Positions 28,440 through 36,262 of a stretch of DNA of 64,000 nt are shown here, piece by piece. The position numbers and the translations under genes were made by a program. Source of the stretch: an uncultured Eubacteriales bacterium (GTDB taxonomy: Bacteria; Bacillota; Clostridia; Christensenellales; Aristaeellaceae); contig ONCV01000005.1 of assembly GCA_900316415.1 (NCBI GenBank), positions 62,001 through 126,000 of the forward strand. Reading direction: 5' to 3'. The notes beneath the pieces were generated by a model. The model saw only the letters and a list, made by a program, of their open reading frames with translations. It did no database searches and was not told the origin of the DNA. The number at the start of each line of letters is the position of its first letter. Position 1 is the stretch's first letter.

Positions 28440-28777
28440 TTTCGTCCCTCCAGCCTGCGAAGCTCTTCGTACAGTTCATCCAGCTGATGCTGCTGGTCCC
28501 GAATGATCGCGGCCATCGCGAACAGGGCCCTTTTGGTGTTGAAATTGGTTTCCGTCACCCGGGAAGCAAAGGGACCCGCGCCGTGCCCGACCAGTTTCCG
28601 GAGCATCCTGCGGGGAAACGACCCCCGCGGGGAATCCCGTCCCTCGAGATCCGCCATGGAAATGCTGACGTCCCCCAGGATTTTCTCCAGCCCTTCGCTC
28701 AGATCATAAGCGGATAAAACGTCCGGCCTGGTGCCCTCGTCCCTTCCCGGTTCGTTTCTTTCCGGTCTGTTCTTCAT
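28436..28777 (-). CDS. Small protein of unknown function, first gene of the glycan operon
   Basis: I do not recognise this 113-residue protein. It starts charged and hydrophilic (KNRPERNEPGRDEG), has a middle segment with GPFASRVTETNFNTKRALF, and ends in a helix rich in Gln, Glu and Leu (about 90-113) that could form a coiled coil. There is no signal peptide and no membrane segment. It is first in the seven-gene operon, with a good promoter 45 bp upstream, and it overlaps the GT4 gene by ATGA. A scaffold or chain-length role for the glycosyltransferases is possible but speculative. Confidence 0.7.
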   Translation of the reverse strand: MKNRPERNEPGRDEGTRPDVLSAYDLSEGLEKILGDVSISMADLEGRDSPRGSFPRRMLRKLVGHGAGPFASRVTETNFNTKRALFAMAAIIRDQQHQLDELYEELRRLEGRK

Positions 28778-28821
28778 CTTATCCGCCCTTCCCTTTCCCT
28801 GCCGCGTTTTTCTCCTTCCGA

Positions 28822-28850
28822 ATTATACACGAACGCTCTGCCCGTGGCAA
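28822..28850 (-). promoter_or_regulatory. Promoter for the leftward glycan operon
   Basis: On the minus strand, TTGCCA (28845-28850) and TATAAT (28822-28827) are 17 bp apart. It should drive all seven genes from 28777 down to 18552, since their spacing is tight and there is no terminator hairpin between them. Confidence 0.72.
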
Positions 28851-28974
28851 GTTTCTCCCCTTCCGCGGCCCCGAAGGCCCTGCCCGCTTCAAAGGCGAAA
28901 ACAGGCTTTCTTTTGCAGGCTTTTTCTGGTATTATCATGGGGATCGGACACTTGCAAAGAGGAGACGGATACAG

Positions 28975-30048
28975 ATGGAGAAAACCGTTCTGATCATGGC
29001 GGGAGGTCAGGGAGAAAGGTTCTGGCCCTACAGCCGCAAAAAGAAGCCCAAACAGTTCCTTTGCCTTACGGATGAAAAGCGCACGATGATTCAGCTGACG
29101 CTGGATCGGGCGCTCGGATACACCACCGCGGATAAAATATTTGTCGTCACCAATCAGGATTACTTTCCCCTGGTGCGGGAGCAGCTGCCCGAGCTGCTGC
29201 CGGAGCATATCCTTTGCGAGCCCGCAAGCCGGAACACCGCTCCCTGCATTGCCCTGGGCGCAGCCTGGATCCGGAAGCAGTTCGGAGACGCGCTGATGGC
29301 GGTTCTGCCTGCGGATCATTCCATCCAGATTCCCACCCTTTTCCGGGAGGCGCTGGAGGCGGCCAGCGCGGTCGCCCGGGAGGGAGTCCATCTGGTCACG
29401 CTCGGAATCACCCCCTCCGCTCCGGAAACCGGCTACGGATATATCCGGTTCGATCCGGCGCGCCCGATGGCGGGCAGAGCTTATCGGGTGGAACGGTTCA
29501 TCGAGAAGCCGGAACTGGAGGTGGCCCGGAAGCTTGTGGCCTCCGGAGAATATCTGTGGAACAGCGGCATCTTCGTCTGGAAGGCCTCCTCGTATCTGGA
29601 ATGCGTCGCCCGCTATCTTCCGGAACTCACGGACGGCCTGCGGGCTATCGATTCCAGCCTGGGCAGCGCCGCCTATCCGCAGGTCCTGCGCGACGCGTAC
29701 AGCGCCTTCCCTTCCGTCTCGGTGGACCGGGGCATTCTGGAGAAGGCGGACCAAATCTTCACCATTCCCGGAACCTTCGGCTGGGATGATATCGGCTCCT
29801 GGCCTTCGGTCAGCCGGATTCTTCAGGCGGACGGGCAGGACAACATTCTGAGAGGAAACATCCTTCCGGTTCATACCCGGAATTCCTTTATCCGGAGCAG
29901 CGGAAAGCTGATCGCCGCCATCGGGGTGGAAAACCTGATCATCATGGATACGGAGGATACGCTTCTGGTCTGCTCCAAGGATCGCACGGGCGATATTCCA
30001 CAGGTGCTTCAGGAACTTCGCAGGCAGGGCCTGGAGGAATACCTGTAA
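28975..30048 (+). CDS. manC: Mannose-1-phosphate guanylyltransferase
   Basis: A 357-residue cytosolic enzyme that makes GDP-mannose from GTP and mannose-1-phosphate. The N-terminal nucleotide motif GGQGERFWPYSRKKKPKQF is the family signature. LPADHSIQ (about 105-113), ETGYGYIRF (near 155) and the FVEKP-type motif FIEKP (near 178) are also present. The protein ends after the nucleotidyltransferase region and has no fused isomerase domain. The gene is divergent from the leftward operon. A possible promoter is TTTCTT-17-TATTAT at 28907-28935. No phosphomannomutase or GDP-mannose dehydratase lies in the window. GDP-mannose would feed the nearby GT4 or GT2 enzymes. Confidence 0.9.
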   Translation: MEKTVLIMAGGQGERFWPYSRKKKPKQFLCLTDEKRTMIQLTLDRALGYTTADKIFVVTNQDYFPLVREQLPELLPEHILCEPASRNTAPCIALGAAWIRKQFGDALMAVLPADHSIQIPTLFREALEAASAVAREGVHLVTLGITPSAPETGYGYIRFDPARPMAGRAYRVERFIEKPELEVARKLVASGEYLWNSGIFVWKASSYLECVARYLPELTDGLRAIDSSLGSAAYPQVLRDAYSAFPSVSVDRGILEKADQIFTIPGTFGWDDIGSWPSVSRILQADGQDNILRGNILPVHTRNSFIRSSGKLIAAIGVENLIIMDTEDTLLVCSKDRTGDIPQVLQELRRQGLEEYL

Positions 30049-30070
30049 GCCGTGCCCCGTTCCCTCCGGA

Positions 30071-30099
30071 TTGCAGGGAATGGGCGGATTTGATATAAT
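30071..30099 (+). promoter_or_regulatory. Promoter for the ABC exporter operon
   Basis: TTGCAG (30071-30076) and a perfect TATAAT (30094-30099) are 17 bp apart, between manC and the permease start at 30175. The expected transcript start near 30106 gives a leader of about 70 bases with self-complementary segments (see findings). Confidence 0.72.
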
Positions 30100-30174
30100 A
30101 AGATGTCGCGACCGCATGCGATGCCCCGCAAGGGATCGGATCCGACAGCAACCTATGCGCCAGGAGGTCCTAAC

Positions 30175-31617
30175 GTGGAAAACGATTTCAAACAGTCCCA
30201 AATCAAAAAGGTTCTGTTTTTTACAATATGCTACCTCGTTCTTGCCGCTCTGTTTTACTGGATCGTGGCGGATGACTGGAGCAAAACCGCCCATGACACC
30301 AGCCCGGTCAGCGCTTCCGGTCTGATTCCCGTGGATGAGGATTCCCTGTTGATCTCCCAGTCGTTTGTCTGCGAGACGGATCGGCTGACCTCCTTCTGGG
30401 TGCAGCCCGGCCGGGTCCGTTCGGATGCTGCCGGAAAAATCAGTTTCCGCATCCGGGACGGGGAAAACATTCTCTGGCAGAAGGAACTGGACGCCGCAGA
30501 ACTGAAATTTGACGAATACAATATCTTTCAGCTGGATCCATCCATTGAAGGGGTAAGGAACAGACAGCTGCAACTGGAAATTCAGGCGGATCATCCGGAT
30601 ATCAGCTTCCAGCAGGGGAATACCGTACAGGCGGGCAAATTCGAAGTCGGCGTTCAGGCGCCCGGCGAACTGCAGGTCAACCACAAGCCCCAGCCGGCTT
30701 CCCTGGTACTGGGGCTGCACGGGGAGAATGATCTGACCGCCTATCGCTGGATCGTTCCCGGCGAAATTGTCCTTTATTGCCTCTTCCTTCTGATGTTCTA
30801 TCTGGAATGGCATCAGCACAAAACCGGAAAACCCAATCTGGTCGGGAGAATCATGGATCTGGTTCATCGGTACAGCTACCTGCTGAAAACGCTGGTCTCC
30901 CGGGATTTCCGGGTCAAGTATCAATCCTCCATTCTCGGCGTCCTCTGGAGCTTCCTGAATCCGCTGCTGACCATGACCGTTTATCTGTTCGTTTTCTCCA
31001 TGATTTTCCGGAGCAATATCGAAAATTTCCCGGTCTATCTGCTCAGCGGAATTGTCATGTTTAACTATTTCAGCGAAAGCACCAGCCTGGGACTTCTTTC
31101 CATCGTGGGAAACCGCACGCTGATCACCAAGGTCTATATGCCCAAGTACATCTATCCCCTGGCCAAGGTGCTGTCCTCCGCGGTGAATCTGGTCATCAGC
31201 TTCGTCCCGCTGTTCATCGTCATGATCGTAACCGGCCTGCCCATTCACAAGAGCATTCTGCTCCTCCCGCTTGTGCTGCTGTTCCAGATCATGTTCTGCA
31301 CGGGGATGAGTTTGATCCTGTCCACGCTGAATGTTTTCTTCCGGGATATCCAGTTCCTGTGGGGAATTCTTGTGACCATCTGGAATTTTCTGACGCCGAT
31401 TTTCTATCCCGAATCCATCATTCCGCAGGCCTTCATTCACCTGTATCATCTCAATCCGCTCTATCAGATTGTCTACTTCATGAGATGTATTATTCTGGGC
31501 GGGATCAGCCCCACCCCCATTACCTATCTGTACTGCCTTCTGGCCTGCGGCATTCCCATGATCCTCGGCATTCTCTTCTTCCGCAAGAACCAGGATCGCT
31601 TCGTGCTGTATCTATAA
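30175..31617 (+). CDS. Polysaccharide ABC exporter permease with extracellular beta-domain
   Basis: A 480-residue membrane protein, starting at GTG 30175 with AGGAGG 7 bases upstream. A membrane helix (about residues 13-31) is followed by an extracellular segment of about 160 residues rich in beta-strand patterns (VCETDRLTSFWVQPG, KISFRIRDGE, QLQLEIQADH), then another helix near 190-210. From about 235 to the end it is an ABC-2 permease of the TagG/Wzm kind, with the RDFRVKYQSSILGVLWSFLNP motif and six helices. It exports a lipid-linked glycan together with the ATPase gene 14 bp downstream. The fused ectodomain is unusual, since simple TagG/Wzm proteins are about 260 residues. Confidence 0.85.
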   Translation: MENDFKQSQIKKVLFFTICYLVLAALFYWIVADDWSKTAHDTSPVSASGLIPVDEDSLLISQSFVCETDRLTSFWVQPGRVRSDAAGKISFRIRDGENILWQKELDAAELKFDEYNIFQLDPSIEGVRNRQLQLEIQADHPDISFQQGNTVQAGKFEVGVQAPGELQVNHKPQPASLVLGLHGENDLTAYRWIVPGEIVLYCLFLLMFYLEWHQHKTGKPNLVGRIMDLVHRYSYLLKTLVSRDFRVKYQSSILGVLWSFLNPLLTMTVYLFVFSMIFRSNIENFPVYLLSGIVMFNYFSESTSLGLLSIVGNRTLITKVYMPKYIYPLAKVLSSAVNLVISFVPLFIVMIVTGLPIHKSILLLPLVLLFQIMFCTGMSLILSTLNVFFRDIQFLWGILVTIWNFLTPIFYPESIIPQAFIHLYHLNPLYQIVYFMRCIILGGISPTPITYLYCLLACGIPMILGILFFRKNQDRFVLYL

Positions 31618-31631
31618 AGGAGTGAAACCGG

Positions 31632-32399
31632 ATGTCTGAAATTATTACGGTAGATCATGTGGACATGTGCTTCCGAATGGATATTAATCGGACCACGAAC
31701 CTGAAGGAATGGTTTGTCCGCGGAATCAAACGGCAAAACCGGTATACCAATTTCTACGCCCTGAAGGATGTCAGCCTGACCATTGACCGGGGCGAAGTCG
31801 TCGGCCTGATTGGACATAACGGCAGCGGAAAAAGCACGCTTCTGAAGGTGATCTGCGGGATCTACAAGCCCACAAGGGGAAAAGCGATTTCCGCCGGAAG
31901 AATTGCCCCCATGCTGGAGTTGGGGAGCGGGTTTGACCAGGAACTGAGCGGAAGGGACAATATTTTCCTGAACGGCGCCATTATGGGGTTTACGGAAAAA
32001 TATCTTCAGGAAAAATATGATGAGATCGTTGACTTTTCCGAACTGGGAGATTTTATCCACATGCCGATTAAGACATACTCTTCCGGCATGATGATGCGGC
32101 TCGCTTTCTCCGTCGCCACCATTATTGAGCCCGAAATCCTGATCGTGGACGAAATCCTTTCCGTAGGCGACGCCTCCTTCAAGGAAAAGAGCTACCAGCG
32201 CATGATGCATCTGATGGAGGGGGGAACCACCGTCCTGTTCGTCAGTCATGACCTGGTGAAAGTCCGGGACCTGTGCACCCGGGTAGTCTGGCTGAAGCAC
32301 GGCCAGATTTATAAAATCGGAGATACCCGGTCCCTCTGCGATGAATACGAATACGAAATGACCGGAAAAGTGAAAGGCGCGCAGCAGGCAAACGGCTGA
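31632..32399 (+). CDS. Polysaccharide ABC exporter ATP-binding protein (TagH/Wzt-like)
   Basis: A 255-residue ATPase. Walker A is GHNGSGKST, the signature is SSGMMMRLAFS, and Walker B is ILIVDEILSVGD, with the H-loop in FVSHDLVKV. The N-terminal region (VDMCFRMDINRTTNLKEW) fits the TagH/Wzt group. Unlike the longer Wzt proteins it ends soon after the nucleotide-binding domain and has no C-terminal carbohydrate-binding domain. It follows the permease by 14 bp with a GGAG ribosome site, so they form a pair. The export substrate is probably the glycan made by this locus. Confidence 0.92.
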   Translation: MSEIITVDHVDMCFRMDINRTTNLKEWFVRGIKRQNRYTNFYALKDVSLTIDRGEVVGLIGHNGSGKSTLLKVICGIYKPTRGKAISAGRIAPMLELGSGFDQELSGRDNIFLNGAIMGFTEKYLQEKYDEIVDFSELGDFIHMPIKTYSSGMMMRLAFSVATIIEPEILIVDEILSVGDASFKEKSYQRMMHLMEGGTTVLFVSHDLVKVRDLCTRVVWLKHGQIYKIGDTRSLCDEYEYEMTGKVKGAQQANG

Positions 32400-32491
32400 C
32401 CGAAACTTCCCGGGATCGCACATGATCCGAGCGGCAAAATCAATCTGTATTCAGTCAGTTTCGTCAGGAGCGGTGGAAAGGAGAACAGCAG

Positions 32492-33664
32492 GTGACCGAC
32501 AAGCGTATGAAATTCCTGGCAGAAGCAGGCTGCCTGCTCTTCTGTTTCACTCTGGCAGGCTGCTCCGTGTATGAATTGTTTGCGGGTTCCATCAGTCCGT
32601 CCACGGAGGGCCGGGCCCTGATCGGCACAGTGCTTCCCCGGGGCCGCTTATTGCTACAGATTTGCTTCTGGATCCTGTCCGCCGCCGAGTGTTTCAAGGA
32701 CCTTCGCCGGGGCCTTCCATGCATCGTTCTGTGCGCTCTGCATTCGTTTCTCAAACTGCCGCTGCCCCTGTTTTATCTGATTCAGATGTGCCTGCTCTGC
32801 CTGCTGAGCAACTTTTCCACCGTCCGGCGGAACATCGTTTCCTGGCTTGCTGCCCATGCGCTGTTCTTCCTGGTCCTGTTGGTTCTTCTCCATCGGGGGG
32901 TGGTTACGGACGTGCTGATGTCCAGCGATAAAACTTCCCTCCCCCTGGGGGACGGTCACTCCTTCGGGATGATTCATCCGAACAGCATTGGCGTGATGCT
33001 CCTTTCCTGTTCCCTTGCCTGCTGGCTTCTCTGGCGGCCGCAGCGCTGGTGGCTTTCCCTGATTGCGTTTCTTGCCGTCGCCTATTTCACGCTGTGGGTC
33101 TCTCTGAGCAGAACTTCCGCCTTCCTTCTGGCTGCGTTTCCGTTCCTCAGCTTTGCCGTTCTGTGGATCGAAAAGAAACTGCGAAATGATCAGAGTAAAA
33201 CCCTGTACGCCGCCGCGGTTCCGTTTTGCATGCTGATTCTGACCCTGATTCTGGGCTATGTTTCACCCGACGGAGGTCACAGCAGCAACTTCTGGTGGAG
33301 ATTTCAGGATATCCACGTTTTTCAGGATTATGGAATCACCCTGTTCGGTATCGGTACCCTGACCGGTCCCTGGTATTATCTGGATAATATCTATCTGTAT
33401 CTTCTGGTGTATATCGGCGTAGTGCCTTTCCTCCTGTATCTCCTTCTGTATTCCCTGATGCAGGTTCATCTGATCAAAACCGGCCGGATCGAAATGCTCG
33501 CCGTTTCCATCCTTTTCCTCATCTATGGCCTGATGGAGCACGTCGGCATCTACAGCACCTTCTTTATCGTTCCGCTGATTGCCTTCGCACCCGAGAGACC
33601 GGAACCCTTCCGGCCCCGGCTTCCGGCCGCGGAAGGGAGCGCCGCACCTGACACCCCGGCGTAA
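32492..33664 (+). CDS. Wzy-like polysaccharide polymerase or ligase
   Basis: A 390-residue protein with about ten to twelve hydrophobic helices. The motif HSFGMIHPNSIGVMLL and the later SLSRTSAFLL match the O-antigen polymerase/ligase family pattern of small conserved loops. Members join repeat units or attach chains on the outer face of the membrane. The start at the GTG 32492 is supported by AAAGGAG eight bases earlier; an ATG at 32507 is an alternative. It is 92 bp after the ATPase gene and likely in the same transcript. An ABC-export system normally does not need a Wzy, which makes the pairing worth noting. Confidence 0.68.
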   Translation: MTDKRMKFLAEAGCLLFCFTLAGCSVYELFAGSISPSTEGRALIGTVLPRGRLLLQICFWILSAAECFKDLRRGLPCIVLCALHSFLKLPLPLFYLIQMCLLCLLSNFSTVRRNIVSWLAAHALFFLVLLVLLHRGVVTDVLMSSDKTSLPLGDGHSFGMIHPNSIGVMLLSCSLACWLLWRPQRWWLSLIAFLAVAYFTLWVSLSRTSAFLLAAFPFLSFAVLWIEKKLRNDQSKTLYAAAVPFCMLILTLILGYVSPDGGHSSNFWWRFQDIHVFQDYGITLFGIGTLTGPWYYLDNIYLYLLVYIGVVPFLLYLLLYSLMQVHLIKTGRIEMLAVSILFLIYGLMEHVGIYSTFFIVPLIAFAPERPEPFRPRLPAAEGSAAPDTPA

Positions 33665-33759
33665 GGCGGGCTTGAGCGGATCATCGGAAATGAATCGCTG
33701 TATCCGTTTTTCTTCCGCCTCCAGCACCGGGAAACCATACCGCAAAGGGAGTTGCACCT

Positions 33760-36144
33760 ATGGCAAAAGTATCGGTCATCATTATCTGTCACAACGATCA
33801 GGAGCACATCCTGGACGCCATCCGGAGCGCTCAGCAGCAGACGGAAAGGGATATTGAGATCATCTGCGTGGATGACGGCTCTACCGATTCATCTCTGGCC
33901 CTTATGCAGCAAAAAAAGGAAGAAGACCCCCGAATCAGGATCATATCAAAGGAACAAGGGGGAACCTTTTCTGCGCGATATGCCGGAATCCAGATCGCTC
34001 AGGCGGAATTCTTCATGTTCCTCGACTCGGATGATCGGCTGAATGAGCAAGCCGTTCAGATCCTTGTGCGGGAAATCGCGGAAAGGAAGGCGGATATCCT
34101 TGAATTCGGGGCGGATATCTTTTATGACGAAAAGCAGACACCCGCCCCCAATACCATTAAATATTTCCAGAGCCATTTCGTCCCCAACCGCCCCTTTCCC
34201 GCCCAGGATCACGGCGAAGCCCTTCTGAAGGCCTGCTTTGAGGATCGGATTATCGAATGGTTTGTTTGGAACAAACTCTACAAAACTTCCCTGATCAGGC
34301 TTGCCACAAAGCATTACAACGGGGAATGGATCAACAATGCCGAGGATGCCCTGATCACGCTGCTGGTTCTGTTTTGCGCGGAGAAATACGACCGGCTGGA
34401 CACCAATCTTTATCAGTACCGCATTGGCGGCGGAATGTCCACGAAGGGCGGAAAACTGGGAAGCGACGCGGATATCAAGAACGCCTCTCAGGAATGGAAT
34501 ATCATTGCCTGTTCAGAGAACTGGCTTCGACTTCTTTCGGAAGAACTGAACAAACCCTTCCCTCCGCTGCAGCGTTTTCATGAAATGATCGCCGGTGATT
34601 GTTTCCGGTTTCTGCTGAGCCGCTGTCTTCCGGGCCGAAGAAATGATCTGCTTTCCTGCACCCTGGACGTCATTTCCCGGGAGCAGTTTTTCGACGAGCT
34701 CCGGGATTATGTTTATGATCGCCGAATGGCGAGCCCGGAAATGGCTCTGGAAGCATTGCGGGGATCTGAGATCATCAAGGCCGCTCCCCGCCCGATTCAT
34801 ACCATCGCCATGTATTACCCCCGCCTGTATAACGGCGGCGTGGAAAAGGTGATTGCCCGCCTCTCCGAAATCCTGCATGACGCGGGATACCGTCTCCTCA
34901 TTGTTACAGAAAACGCTCCCGACCCCCGCGATTATCCGCTTCCTCCCGGCACGCTCAGGGCGTTTGTTCCGCAGCGCTTTCAGCACATTTCGGAACGGGA
35001 GAAGGAATGGAAGCGCATTCTCGCGGAGCATGAAGTGGATTGCGTCATCTATCATGGATGGGCGGATTCCCATCTGGTTCCGGATTCCTTCTCCATTAAA
35101 TCCCTGCGCATCCCTCTGATCGTTTACATCCATGAATCTGTCAGCGAAGCCTACTGGAGACCGGAGCGGAAATGGAATCAGCGGGGCCTGGGGTTTGCCC
35201 TTGCGGATTGCGTCATTGCTCTCTCCCGGGTGGATTGCGCCTGGTGGAAAGCCCTGGGGCTGCCGGTCTGTCAGATGATCAACCCCATGCCCTTTGATGC
35301 GCTGGACCGGATTACACCCTCCGATCTGAAAACGAAGGAGGCCCTTTGGGTCGGCCGTCTGGACGATCTCAAGCAATATCAGGAAGCCTTTGACATCGCC
35401 GATCTGGTTCACGCAAGGTGCCCCGATTTCGTTTTGCGGGTGATCGGATCCGCTGAGACCGAAGCCGAAATGACGCGGATTTCCGATTCCCTGAAAAAGT
35501 CCGGAAGAGATCAGTACATCCTTCTGGAAGGCTTTCAGACAAATGTGGCTCCCTATTATCAAAATGCCACCATTTATCTTTGCACCTCAAAGACCGAGGG
35601 CTTTTCCATGACGATCGCGGAAAGCAAAGCGTATGGGATCCCCCTGGTTTCCTACGATCTTCCGAATCTGGATTTCTTTCGTCCCCCCCGGGGAATGATC
35701 TGTGTTCCCCAGCAGGATCGATCCGCGGCGGCCTCCGGCATCCTTGCGCTTCTGAATGATGAGGATCTCCGGTCCCGGCTGGGACGCGAAGCCCGGGAAA
35801 GCATCGAGCCCTTCTTCCGCGTATCGTTGGGAGAGAAATGGAAGCAGCTCCTCGAGAAATTGTCTCAGGCCCCCTGGAATGCCGAGGATTCCCGGGACGA
35901 ACTGACCCAGTCGATCCACATTGTCATGAAATCCCTGGAAGAAAGATCCTCCCTGGAAGAGGCGAACACCGAACTGCGTATTGCCTCGATCACGCGGGAG
36001 ATGCAGAAGATGAATACCGAACTGTATCAAAAAGACCATGAACTGTATCTTGCCTACAATTCTTCCTCCTGGAAGATCGGACGCAAGCTGACCGCAGTTC
36101 CGCGCAAAATAAAACAGCTTCTGAAAAAACTCGCCAGGCGATGA
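33760..36144 (+). CDS. Bifunctional GT2-GT4 glycosyltransferase
   Basis: A 794-residue fusion. Residues 1-330 are a GT2 domain (VSVIIICHNDQEHILDAI, ICVDDGSTDSS, FLDSDDRLNE). From about 345 to 690 there is a GT-B (GT4) domain: MYYPRLYNGGVEKVIARL, ALWVGRLDDLKQY, and the donor-binding SKTEGFSMTIAESKAYGIP near 610. The last 90 residues are helical with heptad spacing (ERSSLEEANTELRIASITREM), a likely coiled coil, then basic residues that may bind membrane. Two glycosyl transfer steps in one enzyme suit ordered repeat-unit assembly. GGGAGTTG precedes the start. It ends the rightward set and has a terminator after it. Confidence 0.88.
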   Translation: MAKVSVIIICHNDQEHILDAIRSAQQQTERDIEIICVDDGSTDSSLALMQQKKEEDPRIRIISKEQGGTFSARYAGIQIAQAEFFMFLDSDDRLNEQAVQILVREIAERKADILEFGADIFYDEKQTPAPNTIKYFQSHFVPNRPFPAQDHGEALLKACFEDRIIEWFVWNKLYKTSLIRLATKHYNGEWINNAEDALITLLVLFCAEKYDRLDTNLYQYRIGGGMSTKGGKLGSDADIKNASQEWNIIACSENWLRLLSEELNKPFPPLQRFHEMIAGDCFRFLLSRCLPGRRNDLLSCTLDVISREQFFDELRDYVYDRRMASPEMALEALRGSEIIKAAPRPIHTIAMYYPRLYNGGVEKVIARLSEILHDAGYRLLIVTENAPDPRDYPLPPGTLRAFVPQRFQHISEREKEWKRILAEHEVDCVIYHGWADSHLVPDSFSIKSLRIPLIVYIHESVSEAYWRPERKWNQRGLGFALADCVIALSRVDCAWWKALGLPVCQMINPMPFDALDRITPSDLKTKEALWVGRLDDLKQYQEAFDIADLVHARCPDFVLRVIGSAETEAEMTRISDSLKKSGRDQYILLEGFQTNVAPYYQNATIYLCTSKTEGFSMTIAESKAYGIPLVSYDLPNLDFFRPPRGMICVPQQDRSAAASGILALLNDEDLRSRLGREARESIEPFFRVSLGEKWKQLLEKLSQAPWNAEDSRDELTQSIHIVMKSLEERSSLEEANTELRIASITREMQKMNTELYQKDHELYLAYNSSSWKIGRKLTAVPRKIKQLLKKLARR

Positions 36145-36214
36145 TTTTCCAAAAGCTGCTTTATGATCACCTTGCGGACATTCGGCTTTTTGCCTGTCCG
36201 TCGCGATCCTGATC

Positions 36215-36242
36215 AGGCGCTTTCGCAAAGGCGCCTTTTTTT
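36215..36242 (+). terminator. Rho-independent terminator of the rightward glycan operon
   Basis: A stem of GGCGCTTT with AAAGGCGCC (one bulge) is followed by seven T residues. It lies 70 bp after the GT2-GT4 gene and just before the CAP protein's stop codon on the other strand. Confidence 0.8.
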
Positions 36243-36262
36243 CATGCCGCAGGGGCTTCCGG

